NCBI GenBank assembly: GCA_031761405.1
Contig: JASEVX010000008.1
Span: forward strand, 67,543,265 to 67,607,264
DNA length: 64,000 bases
Direction of reading: 5' to 3'
Source: Serripes groenlandicus
Lineage: Eukaryota; Mollusca; Bivalvia; Cardiida; Cardiidae
The notes beneath the pieces were generated by a model. It made no database searches. It saw only the letters and a program-made list of their open reading frames with translations, and was not told where the DNA came from. Positions 21,120 through 30,937 of this stretch are shown here, one piece after another (the first letter of the stretch is position 1; the number at the start of each line of letters is the position of its first letter). The position numbers were made by a program, and so were the translations under genes.

Positions 21120-21575
21120 AATAACCAAGTATCTCGGCGTCTCATCTGAGATTCAAACTGTTTACCAATCATGCTTAGTGTTCCCCAAAAATGAAGAAAA
21201 ACATATTTGATCAGCAGACGATAAATTCTGAATCTGACGATAATTTAAATGGTTCATACACATTATTTCCGCTTTAAAACCAAGTATCTCGGCGTCTGAT
21301 CTGAGATTCAAACTGTTTTCCAATCATATTCAGTGCTCCCCAACAACGAAGAAAACATTTGATCAGCAGACGATACATTCTAAATCAGACGACAATTGAA
21401 ATAGTTCATACACATTATTTCCGCTTTATAACCAAGTATATCGGCGTCAGATCTGAGATTCAAACTGTTTACCAATCATGCTCAGTGCTCCCAAAAAATG
21501 AAGAAAAATATATTTGATCAGCAGACGATAAATTCTGACGACAATTTAAAGGGTTCATACACATTATTTCCACTT
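21120..21575. repeat. Three-unit tandem repeat, ~153 bp
   Basis: The anchor ACCAAGTATCTCGGCGTCT recurs at 21124, 21279 and 21431 (periods 155 and 152). Each unit also holds TTTGATCAGCAGACGATA and TTCATACACATTATTTCC. Confidence 0.85.
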
Positions 21576-22000
21576 GATTGGAATAATTCAAGATATAACC
21601 ACCATTGTGGAACTAAACCGAAATGCTTATTTGAGAAACTGACAAAGAATTAGATTTTCTGTAAAGGGCTAACGTATTCATGACAATTTCATCCCCCTGC
21701 ATTGTCTGTATAATAATTGTTGGTGTGGTAGCGGCAAAATATTCCGCATCTAACAGTACCACTGAGACACGTACTTCTTACGTAATGTGATTTACCGCAG
21801 TTGGTAGGTGTCCTTATCACCCCGCTGAGTGACGGGTCGTACAATTCTCCTTGTGACAATTTTACGGCATCGTCCGACTGCTAACAAACGCTTCGTTAGT
21901 TTCCGGAAATCTACGTCAAAACATTGGTTTTCTGAAGTTATCCGAGAACGGTGGCCACTATTCTGCCATATGCCTTTACTGCACACGTACGCTTTTTGCA

Positions 22001-22075
22001 AACCGTGAAGGTCCAGACCAGACAGCTCCTACGGGAGCTGTCTGTTCAGGGTCTGCACTGATTGCTTGTTGGATA
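22001..22075. mobile_element. Short hairpin MITE (CTGTTTGC family)
   Basis: Perfect stem CAGACAGCTCCTACGGGAGCTGTCTG between TTTTTGCAAACCGTGAAGGT and GGTCTGCACTGATTGC. Confidence 0.7.
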
Positions 22076-22319
22076 TGTTTGACATGCGTACGTGTTACCT
22101 GTATGTCATCTAAAAAAAATGCCTTATTACATGCCTTATAAAATAGGATACTGGATAGTTGATTAATATTCCATGGGTGTGTGGTCTTACGATATGAAGT
22201 AAAGGTGTATTCGGCGTCTCCTATGGATCGAAACTTGTAACGTGTCGGGCCAAAGACACAACAAATCCCTTCAGAGAAAAGCTAGCTCAACCCTGAAGGG
22301 GTTGACTGTGTCTTATATA

Positions 22320-22440
22320 TGTACCTGGAACAGGTAATGCTAATTTGCATATAAACGTTCGCCGAACGTTACACCAAAGACTTAAAGTACCAGGAACAGG
22401 TAATGCTAATTTGCATATAAACGTTCACCGACCGTTACAG
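22320..22440 (+). repeat. Tandem duplication of an octamer-bearing 67-bp unit
   Basis: Two units (starting about 22321 and 22388) share GTACCTGGAACAGGTAATGC, then TAATTTGCATATAAACGTTC and an ACGTT-rich tail. Each contains the POU octamer ATTTGCAT next to TATAAA. Whether this is regulatory is unknown. Confidence 0.6.
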
Positions 22441-22784
22441 AATCATCGATTCACTCGTTTCATGTTCTGTTTTGACATGACAATGTATGTTGGTGTCAAT
22501 TTATGGTCACCACATTATGACATTTATGAATTCAATTAACCTTTATCACGCTAGGTTACTTTTTGCAAACAGCTTGGATCCGGATCAGACGCCGAGTAAC
22601 TCGCCGTATGATCTGGATCCAAGCTCTTTGACATCCAGACAATAGTTTCAGCAACTTTGAAGCAAATCGGACAAGGTTTAAAAATTGCTGCAGCCGACAG
22701 TTTGAGAAGTCGACAATTGTCGCAGCATGATTAGCGTTAAATGGCGACAACTATAAAACATCTCCAATACAGAAAATATTTTTT

Positions 22785-22870
22785 TAACACTTTTCTCCAT
22801 AGATACGCCTTTTGACGCCTCTGTAGCACATGACTATTGAAAACAGTGTGGGGAATTGTCCATTTTGTAT
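22785..22870. mobile_element. TTAACCC-family MITE, left part
   Basis: TTAACACTTTTCTCCATAGA through GACTATTGAAAACAGTGTGG, then truncated where the hairpin cluster begins. Confidence 0.65.
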
Positions 22871-22879
22871 GTTTAGATA

Positions 22880-23245
22880 TCGTTAGGTAAACCATCGGCA
22901 AGGACTTGTATATAAGTCCTTGGCATCGGCGAGTTAAAATAACCCACTGAACAAATGCATTGCTTATTGTAAAGCGGGGCTTTACAAGAGAACCCGGGTA
23001 GGGCTCGCCAATGCTCGCCGAGAGAACAAATGTCCTTGGACAATGTTCTGCTCTGTTCAATTGCAATGGCGCCATTTGCAATTGAACAAATGCACTGCTT
23101 ACCCTCTCAAGCGAGAGGGGTATGCCCCTCTCAAGAGAGAGAGGGGCGCCCCTCTATAAGACGGAGGGGCGAGAACCCGGGTAGGTCTCTGCAGTGCTCT
23201 CGGGGTTCAGTTTGAACTCGCCGATGTCGGCTGTAAGCCGACCAG
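22880..23245. repeat. Cluster of consecutive hairpins with a duplicated module
   Basis: At least eight stem-loops follow one another: AAGGACTTGTATATAAGTCCTT, TTGTAAAGCGGGGCTTTACAA, a long stem around GCAATGGCGCCATTTGC, CCTCTCAAGCGAGAGG, two stems of CCCCTCT/AGAGGGG type, TTCAGTTTGAA and GTCGGCTGTAAGCCGAC. CATCGGCGAGTT (22924) pairs with AACTCGCCGATG (23215), closing the whole region. A module GAACAAATGCAYTGCTTA - variable hairpin - GAGAACCCGGGTAGG occurs twice (22949 and 23084) with unrelated hairpins between the conserved ends. No coding sequence was seen. Confidence 0.8.
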
Positions 23246-23283
23246 AAATTACCTTGCAAGAAACCGTCTTATATATACAGCTT

Positions 23284-23405
23284 GGCAACCACGTGACTGC
23301 AAGTAGCGGCCTCTAACGGATTCCGTATTTTTCCGTTTACGGATCGTTTGTATTCGGGAAAATACGGAATCCGTTAGAGCCCGCACTTGTAGTCACGTGG
23401 TTGCC
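23284..23405. repeat. Foldback element
   Basis: Arms GGCAACCACGTGACTGCAAG and ACTTGTAGTCACGTGGTTGCC enclose CTAACGGATTCCGTATTTT and its complement. The fold is almost perfect over the whole length. Confidence 0.85.
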
Positions 23406-23774
23406 TAGTGTCTCAATGAGCCGTCCGTGATATCAAGATAATTATTTCATATTTATCCCTTGACCTGTAGGAAATTGCCAAAACCGAAAGTAGCTCAAAT
23501 TTCACTTTGAACAGAGTCCAATTAGTTGGACTATGCCGAGCCCTATGTATAGAGAAAGCAAGCTCTGTAAATAGTTTAAAAACACCCCTGAACAAAGATT
23601 GGAAATACAAAGACAACACATTCATTATGCCCGCAAGCAGAATTATGCTAGGTACCACGTTATGAAAGAAATAGATGATCTTAGATTGGGCCTAGACGAG
23701 TCAACGACTCAATATAACTATTTATTTGTGACTAATTAATATCAACAAACATTAATCACAGTCAAACGAACATG

Positions 23775-23950
23775 TTTAACCATTTACTCCATGAGCTATT
23801 TATAGTCTCATCCACAATGAAATAATCTGATGAAAAGGATGGATAACTAGTATAAAGAAAAATGCCATTTTTGAATTGTTTTGAAAAAATTGTGGGAAAT
23901 GGAGCGTTTGCTCATAATCAAAAGGAGTATCTATGGAGTAAAGGGTTAAA
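23775..23950. mobile_element. TTAACCC-family MITE, internal deletion
   Basis: From TTTAACCATTTACTCCATGA to ATGGAGTAAAGGGTTAAAT; the right half of the centre is deleted (CTCATAATCAAAAGG). Confidence 0.75.
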
Positions 23951-23969
23951 TGTTAGTGTTAATACAAGG

Positions 23970-24465
23970 AGGAACGTTTCAATCAATTTAAATCCAAGTA
24001 AGTTTTCTACCTCTGATCAGGGTCTTCTTGGTTTGTCGTTCAAATGATATTTTTCAGCAATTGTGAATATTCTTGAAACATATTAAAGTATGACAGACAA
24101 TTCATAACCTATGGATACACAGCCATGCAATGCAATAAGACCCTTTTCACTAACCCTTTACTCCATAGATACCCCTTTTGACTCCTCTGTAGCAGATGAC
24201 TTATGAAAACAATGCGGGAAATGGAGCATTTGCTCATGATGAGCAATTGCTTGTTTTGCACATTGTTTTCAAAGCCGATTAAAATTGGTGTTTTCCTTTT
24301 TCCTAGATAAGCTTCATGTTCATGATATACTTTCTTTGTGAATGAGTCTAAAAATAATTTTCAATCAATTTAAATCCTAATAAGTTTTCTCCCTCTGATC
24401 AGGGTCTTTTTGGTTTGTGTTTCAAATGATATTTTTCAGCAATTGTGAATATTCTTGTTAGGAAG
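23970..24465. repeat. Direct 85-bp repeats around a TTAACCC MITE
   Basis: TTTCAATCAATTTAAATCCA... to ...GTGAATATTCTTG occurs at 23975 and at 24360 (offset about 384 bp), with a MITE copy at 24149-24360 between them. Confidence 0.7.
24149..24360. mobile_element. TTAACCC-family MITE, right end lost
   Basis: CTAACCCTTTACTCCATAGA onward, with centre GGAGCATTTGCTCATGATGA. It ends at GAGTCTAAAAATAAT without the right terminal repeat. Confidence 0.75.
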
Positions 24466-24469
24466 AATT

Positions 24470-25795
24470 ACCTCCCTTTAAATTTGTCTTATGCATATTG
24501 TTACACATTTAGTTATTATGTTATAAAAACTTCAATAATTTGTAAATTTTCGAAAACAAATTGTTTAAAATGACCAATAACTTTATTTTTTAAACTCATT
24601 TACACAATGTTTAAATTTGGAAGGTGATAAGAGTTAAATGACTGAATTATATATTATATCAAGAATAGGTTTGAAGATTTCTGTAAGATTTTTTGAAGCC
24701 GAGGTTCGTAAATCAAAGTATCTATAGGAGGGAACAAATCGATGTCTATGTATTGTGGGTTTTTTTCCGGTAAGAGGCCGCAAATGTGAATAGTTGTTGT
24801 GATGTTGTAAACTGTGCACATCCAGACCAGGCACTGCATCGAGGTTAGAGTTGTTCACTGTACATATTTATCAAATCCTGCTATAATCTCATATGTATGC
24901 ATGCATGTGATTACACTGATTAGTAGTGCAGAAAACTTGAAGTTGATCCTGCGATGATTGTAAGTTGTGTAGGCCTACATCGATCCTAGTCTAACGCCGC
25001 ATCATGTTTCAGTGACTGGTTATGAAGGGCACAGGTTGTTGTTGTTTTTTGCAGTATATGCACGTTTGTAGTACCAGAACTACATACTATATTCGTTGTT
25101 TTTATGAAAGTCGTAAACCGTATAGACCCTGGTCAGACGCCGCAACTGAGATTCGGCGGTTGGCTAGGGGGTACACTGTTCACAAAGCCATGAATACTTT
25201 TCATTAGTCACATGCACTACTCCCTTAATATAAACAACGGTTTTCTATGAAAATACAATCTATACAATCATTACTCTTTCATCGAATTGTTTAACCCTTT
25301 ATTCCATATGCTTTTTGTTTGACTCATTCATAGTGAACGTATATACCTTCTGCTCTGTAAGTATTTTACCTTTTGTCATAACTTGAGCATTTGTCAAACA
25401 CCCACGTGAAGAGTCACATAAATATTAAGTCTTGCGATGAGTGTATCATGGCCAATTAACAGTCTGTCATGCATATTTACAAAGTTATTCCGTTGGAACT
25501 GTTACGAAACAGGTTACGAAACTGTTGAGGCCGTCAGTAGTTCAACCGCGCCAAATATTTTCGGTGCTTCAGAAAGCCATAAATGTAAGGACAAACCTTT
25601 ATTTGTTTATATCATATTGATTATATGATGCATTTTAATACCATTCGTCATATTCCAGTATGAAAATGTGCAGATTATATGTAGACGCTGTCGTTTGCTG
25701 GAACTAGATTCGTCCCTATACGGTTTCGTAATCAGAAAGTAACTTTTGCACCCCCGGCTATTCGCTGGTCCTTTATTTTCGTCGATTCGTCCCAA
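24470..25795. other. No gene seen
   Basis: AT-rich sequence with short frames only. A partial TTAACCC-family end lies at 25290-25330 (TTAACCCTTTATTCCATATG). Confidence 0.4.
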
Positions 25796-25799
25796 GTAT

Positions 25800-26193
25800 T
25801 GTTCGTACTTCGTGATGTTTTATGTTATTTAGTGATGTTTCATAATATTAATCATTCATTATGATTCCTATGGTAAATTTAAGGGAAATGTTTTGTCATG
25901 TTAACAGATCTATATAATTATTGACTGTATTTACATGTTGTTTATACTTTCATTAGATATATATCTCTGTTATTCCAAAACTTCAGTTCTTTTTAAATTG
26001 TTTTATCAATTGTTTGTATTAGATTAATACATACCGGATATATCTAGATCTTGTTAGATATCTAATTAAGATAACCGGGCATTTATGAGAGTACGCCATG
26101 ATATTCGAGATATTTAGTAAGTGCGCTTTACATTTCAGTTTCTACGATAATAAAACATCGGACAACATTAGTCTTCGTCTTCGTCCCGTTACA
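25800..26193 (+). mobile_element. Possible BEL/Pao 5' LTR
   Basis: A 394-bp stretch starts TGTTCGTACTTCGTGATG and ends CGTCCCGTTACA. It has the TG...CA ends expected of an LTR, a polyadenylation signal AATAAA at about 26148, and lies 90 bp before a gag start. No matching 3' LTR was found, so this rests on position and ends only. Confidence 0.4.
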
Positions 26194-26283
26194 GTAGAAA
26201 ATTTCGGATCCGCGCCAGAAGAGAAGAACATTTTGGACCCCGCACCAGATGAGTAGAGAGATCTTGGAACTCTGCATCCGACA

Positions 26284-28797
26284 ATGGCTTCAGAAAATGG
26301 AAGCATCCAGTTACCCGACAAAAGAATACGAACACTCACAGAAAAAAGTCAACAAGACTATGAAGAAAACATTGCTAAATATCAGCAAACTCTTACAAGA
26401 TCTTGGGCCAGTGTAGACAAAGCTCTTAAAGAACATGTTAACTGTCATACACTCAGTGAACTCAAACAGTACCAGAGATCTTTGTGCCTGCTCTATGGTG
26501 AATACAGAGTGTTAACAAGACAGTACAGTGATTATTTAGACAGTGTTCATACTGCTGACAGTTTAGTTCAGTTAGAAACTCGGGTTGCCGCGGACAGGCA
26601 TCGCGATGATGACGTAGACGCCGTGCTTAAGCAAACAGACAGACAAATTGAAAACTTCAATGAAACAAGATCGATCTCAGTGAAAAGTAACATGTCTCAA
26701 AGAAGTGATAAATCGGTGTCAAGTCAGAGATCGAGGTCTTCAAGAAGTTCCACAGCTTCGCTTACTACTCAAGCTAAGGCTAAGGCGAAAGCAGCATTAG
26801 CCAGAAAATCTTTGATAGAGAAAGAAACAGCCTTGCTAAAGAAAAGAGTTGACATTGAAGGAGAAATCAAAGCGTTAAAAGAAGATGAAATAGTGAAAGC
26901 GGCTGAAGCAGAACTTGAAGTATACAAACAAGAAACAATTCGCAATGAGTTGCTCAGCTCACACGGTGACTTTAATAATGATCTACAAAAAAGTACGAAA
27001 TATGAAAGAACAAGACAATATGTTGAATCACTTAATGATCAACAAAGTGTGTCCCAACACACAGAGAAAACTGTCACCACTTTGAATCCAGAGGTTAAAG
27101 AGCTTATTCCACAGAAGACAGAAAACAATTTAGCCTCAGAACTTTCTCGATTCTTGTTACGGAAGGAACTTTTGTTGTCGAGTCTCACAAAGTTCGATGA
27201 CAAGCCAGAAAATTATCCAGTTTGGAAAACGTCGTTTAAGAGTGTGATTCAAGAACTGAGCATAAGTGTCAGAGAAGAACTAGACTTGCTAGTAAAATGG
27301 CTAGGCGCTGATTCCAGGAAAAATGCCATTAGCCCAAGAGCTTCGAGTTCATCAAATCCTGAAAGCGGCTTGGGAAGGCTGTGGGATCGATTATACGAGA
27401 GGTTTGGTTCACCGGAGATAGTGGAGTCTTCACTTAGACAAAAGCTAGACAATTTCCCAAAGTTGGGTGTGAAAGATTCAAAGAAATTGTTTGAGATAGT
27501 AGACATTTTGGATGAAATCCAAAATCACATGGCCGACCCCAAGTATGCGGATTTCCTGTCGTACTTCAACACTTCTCGCGGCGTTATCCCCATTGTAAAT
27601 AAACTCCCGTACAATATCCAAGAAAAATGGACCTCAAAGGCTGCTAGATATAAGTCAGTTCACCATGTATCATTCCCGCCCTTCTCGGTTTTCACAGATT
27701 TCGTACGGGAAATTAGCAAAGTCAAGAATGATCCTGGATTTCTGTATGAGTCGAGACAGAATGCTCCAAATCAGTCGAACAGTGGAAAGTTGCGGTCTCT
27801 GAAAACGACATTCTTTGATAAACAGGGAATTGACAACACCGAAAAGCCTGAACAATCCGCTCGGAAGTTTCTGTCAAACAGTGACACTAGCATAAGGGTC
27901 GAGCAAGATGTCGTGTGCCCCTACCATAACGTATATGGTCATACTTTGAACTCATGTCGCAGCTTTATTGGCAAGCCACTATCAGTACGTAAACAGTTCA
28001 TCAAAGACAAGGGCATTTGTTTCAGATGTTGTGAACGGTCGGACCACAGAGCAAGTAATTGTCATCAAGAACCGTTATGCCGTTTTTGCAAAGGTCGACA
28101 TGCAGCAGCGATGCACGTGAATGTTCAGTCAACCGGCCACAAGAACGGCGGGGAGAACGAGCCGTACAATTTGAAAGCTCCGAAGAAAACAGGTGATGTG
28201 AACACAGCCTGTACACAGCTGTGCGAAACAGATGATGTGAACACAGCCTGTACACAGCTGTGCAAAAGTTTGCCGGGAGAAAAATCGTGTGCCCGAGTGG
28301 TATGTGTGAATGTGTACTCTAAAAATAAACCAGAGCACAAGGTCAAAATGTATGCCTTGTTGGATGATCAGAGTAATAAGACACTAGCCAAATCAGAGTT
28401 TTTCGAGGCCTTTGGAGGACAATTTGAAGAGGTTGAGTTTTCTATTTCCTCATGTTCGGGCAAAATAAATACATCTCGACGTAAGGCTTTTGGTTTCATA
28501 GTTGAGAGTCTTGATGGTTTAAGATCACATGAGCTCCCAGGTGTTACAGAATGTGCAGAAATCCCAGACCTCAGGGACGAGATACCCACTGCAGAGGTGG
28601 CAAAGGCGTACCCTCATTTAAGAGACTTAGCAGAAAGTATACCGGAATTGGACAATCAAGCTCAAGTGCTTTTACTGATAGGCAGAGACCTTACAGAAGC
28701 TCATCATGTATTACAGCAGAGAATTGGTCAAAGATGCAACAATTGTGAAAAAAGTTACAAAAACAGATTAAATGATGTACCGAGTGTACAACATTGA
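26284..28797 (+). CDS. BEL/Pao-like retrotransposon gag-protease ORF
   Basis: An uninterrupted 837-codon frame. In order: a helical N-terminus; a coiled coil rich in Ala/Lys/Glu (about residues 155-230); a DUF1759-type gag core (about 290-480, KFDDKPENYPVWKTSFKSVI and LWDRLYERFGSPEIVESSLR); three Cys/His clusters (CPYHNVYGHTLNSC about 545, CFRCCERSDHRASNC about 579, CRFCKGRHAAAMH about 600); and an aspartic-protease-like start YALLDDQSNKTL about 690. Residues about 640-665 are a duplicated TDDVNTACTQLC unit. The frame ends shortly after LLIGRDLTEAHHVLQQRIG, where a full Pao polyprotein would continue to reverse transcriptase. RT, RNase H and integrase are absent. The ATG at 26284 follows a duplicated leader (GGATCCGCGCCAGAAGAG / GGACCCCGCACCAGATGAG). 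Confidence 0.85.
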   Translation: MASENGSIQLPDKRIRTLTEKSQQDYEENIAKYQQTLTRSWASVDKALKEHVNCHTLSELKQYQRSLCLLYGEYRVLTRQYSDYLDSVHTADSLVQLETRVAADRHRDDDVDAVLKQTDRQIENFNETRSISVKSNMSQRSDKSVSSQRSRSSRSSTASLTTQAKAKAKAALARKSLIEKETALLKKRVDIEGEIKALKEDEIVKAAEAELEVYKQETIRNELLSSHGDFNNDLQKSTKYERTRQYVESLNDQQSVSQHTEKTVTTLNPEVKELIPQKTENNLASELSRFLLRKELLLSSLTKFDDKPENYPVWKTSFKSVIQELSISVREELDLLVKWLGADSRKNAISPRASSSSNPESGLGRLWDRLYERFGSPEIVESSLRQKLDNFPKLGVKDSKKLFEIVDILDEIQNHMADPKYADFLSYFNTSRGVIPIVNKLPYNIQEKWTSKAARYKSVHHVSFPPFSVFTDFVREISKVKNDPGFLYESRQNAPNQSNSGKLRSLKTTFFDKQGIDNTEKPEQSARKFLSNSDTSIRVEQDVVCPYHNVYGHTLNSCRSFIGKPLSVRKQFIKDKGICFRCCERSDHRASNCHQEPLCRFCKGRHAAAMHVNVQSTGHKNGGENEPYNLKAPKKTGDVNTACTQLCETDDVNTACTQLCKSLPGEKSCARVVCVNVYSKNKPEHKVKMYALLDDQSNKTLAKSEFFEAFGGQFEEVEFSISSCSGKINTSRRKAFGFIVESLDGLRSHELPGVTECAEIPDLRDEIPTAEVAKAYPHLRDLAESIPELDNQAQVLLLIGRDLTEAHHVLQQRIGQRCNNCEKSYKNRLNDVPSVQH

Positions 28798-29144
28798 GGG
28801 AAAAGGAACGCGTTTATGCATTGGTATGTTATGTAAATATATGCTTGTTAAGTTTGGTTTTAAAATATAAATGATGTGATTCAGCTCATTGTAACCCATC
28901 CATCAGGTCTGAGTGTAAAATGGACATTTTAAAAACTTCAACTTGTCATACACAGTTAACAACACATTGTGGAAAAAGGAACACTTCTATACAAGGTTAA
29001 GTTAAGTTTGTTTTTGATAAAGGATCAGTGTGTGTGTATACCACGTGACTTTTTGACGTCATATTTGCATGGTCAGACGGCAATAATTGCTCTTGATAAG
29101 AATGTAAAAACAATGATAACTTTTTTTTTATTTCTTCACCCTTT

Positions 29145-29414
29145 TTAATGAAACATGGCGCAGTCTACGCCACTTACAATGTCCTATGTCCGGTTTTTGA
29201 CAGGAGTTTGATTAGTGGTCTAGTTTTTTCAAACACTTCGATGAACCTGTTCTAAAAATCCAGTTTTGATAATACTCCGGCTGTCGGCGATATTAATACA
29301 TTTTGAGAAAAGGTTCATCGAAGTGTTTGAAGAAACTAAACCACTAATCAAACTCCGTTGAAAAACCGGAGATAGGGCTTTGTAAGCGGCGTAGACTGCG
29401 ACATGTTTCATTAA
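29145..29414. mobile_element. Nested foldback element
   Basis: TTAATGAAACATGGCGCAGTC pairs with GACTGCGACATGTTTCATTAA, and the fold continues inward (AGTTTGATTAGTGGTCTAG, CAAACACTTCGATGAACCT). It lies inside the left part of the larger element. Confidence 0.85.
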
Positions 29415-29499
29415 CAAGAGTACCGCAAACGGTACATAATACGCCCGTCAGGAACTTCTTTGTAAGTTTCCTCTTTGTTTTGATATATTGTTTGTTTGT

Positions 29500-30200
29500 A
29501 AAAAGTTAATAAAGTCGTTCAGGAATAAGTTGACAACAAAGCAGTATACAAAAATACAGCTCAATACCTCAAAGCATGTAGGAAAAAAATGTGAAAAAAT
29601 ATTATTCCAAGCCCAAAAAGGGGCATAACTCATGCAGAAATTGACGAAATCCGAGGAAATGTGAACTTGATCTGTGACAGATGATTACAAAGCTATATAC
29701 AAAATTTCAGCTCAATAGCTGAAAGTATGTAGAAAAAAGGTGCGGAAAACAAATATTCTAAGTCCAAAAAGGGGCATAACTCATTCAAAAATTGACGAAA
29801 TTCAAGGAAATGTGAACTTGATCTGTGACACTTGATTACAAAGCCATATACATAATTTCAGCTCAAGACATCAAAGCATGTAGAAGAAAAGTGCGGAAAA
29901 CAAATATTCTAAGTCCAAAAAGGGGCATAACTCATTCAATAATTGACGAAATTCCAGGAAATATGAACTTGATCTATGACACATCAATACAAAGCCTTAT
30001 ACATAATTTCAGCGCAATACATCAAAGCATGTAGAAAAAAAGTGCGGAAAACAAATATTCTAAGTCCAAAAAGGGGCATAACTCATTCAAAAATTGACGA
30101 AATCACAGGAAATATGAACTTGATCTGTGACACATCACTACAAAGCATTATACAAAATTTCAGCTCAATAGCTCAAAGTATGTAGGAAAAATGTGCGGAA
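29500..30200 (+). repeat. 151-bp tandem repeat, about 4.5 units
   Basis: The anchor GGGCATAACT occurs at 29621, 29772, 29923 and 30074, an exact 151-bp period. Units share AATTTCAGCTCAATA and GTGCGGAAAACAAATATTCT. The short frames at 29825 and 29976 are one repeat frame read twice. Confidence 0.95.
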
Positions 30201-30525
30201 AACCCGAACGGACGGAGGGAGGGACGGAGAGACGGAGAGACGGACGGAGAGACGGACGGAGGGACATGACCATACCATAATACGTACCGTTTTTAAGAAA
30301 CGGTCGTATAAAAATGATGAAGAAATAAAAAAGTTACCTTTGTTTTTACTTCTAAACCGAAGTAAAATATTTCTGTCCGCCGTAGCATTTGTGACGTCAA
30401 AGTCACGTGGTATATACACACTGAGGATGGATATAATTTTATGTGTGAGTGGTGTTATTTGATTCATACCCATCCATCAGATCTGTTTGCAGAATGTGGT
30501 CCTCAGGTGATAATTAAATCTCATC

Positions 30526-30765
30526 TTAACACTTTCTCATAAATTTTATAGATGCATTTTTACACGTGTGAAATAAATGCATTAAAAAAAAGGGGGCAAA
30601 AGGATAAATTGCTCATAATGAGCAAGTTTTCCTTTTGTTACAATGGTATCAACTTCATTCAATAAATGTACTTTCAATTAGAGATATTATAGATATTTTA
30701 GCATTTTTTGACAGATGTTTACGAAGTTATCTGCTGCAGATCTATTGTTTGTGATAAAGGGTTAA
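30526..30765. mobile_element. TTAACCC-like MITE, subfamily B
   Basis: Starts TTAACACTTTCTCATAAATT, ends GTGATAAAGGGTTAA, with centre AAATTGCTCATAATGAGCAA. It shares its ends and GTTATCTGCTGCAGA with copies at 34678 and 59578. Confidence 0.7.
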
Positions 30766-30937
30766 TAACAGTTGATAATGATTGATTAAATGGCAAACAG
30801 AAAATATCTGGGAAATGCAGGCTTATAGATTATTTTGATTGTTGCAACTCCGAAAAGTTGTATATTTCTGTTATTTTACCAAAACTGTGTTCAAATTAAC
30901 AGCAGTTTTATATTTAGATTACAACTTTCTAACACAA

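Larger units (their letters stand above)
29025..30423. mobile_element. Long-TIR element carrying 151-bp tandem repeats
   Basis: Outer ends CAGTGTGTGTGTATACCACG (29026) and CGTGGTATATACACACTG (30406) are inverted repeats. Homology continues inward for about 130 bp, including GACGTCA and TAACTTTTTTTTATTTCTTC. Inside are a nested foldback element (29145-29414), the 151-bp tandem array and a GGACGGA-type microsatellite (30208-30265) followed by ACCGTTTTTAAGAAACGGTC, a hairpin. Tandem array, GACGG microsatellite and hairpin resemble the plan of pearl-type Helitron-like elements, but the long inverted ends do not. Confidence 0.75.

Noticed and set aside
28022..28346. Minus-strand frames with repeated LCSHHLF phrases
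   Set aside because: Antisense shadows of the duplicated Cys motif in the gag ORF.
29825..30185. Two similar 69-codon frames
   Set aside because: They are successive units of the 151-bp tandem repeat.
28840..30480. LTR pair flanking 28.9-30.5 kb, suggested by the shared CCCATCCATCAGRTCTG
   Set aside because: The match is only about 20 bp, and the region is better explained by an inverted-repeat element at 29025-30423.
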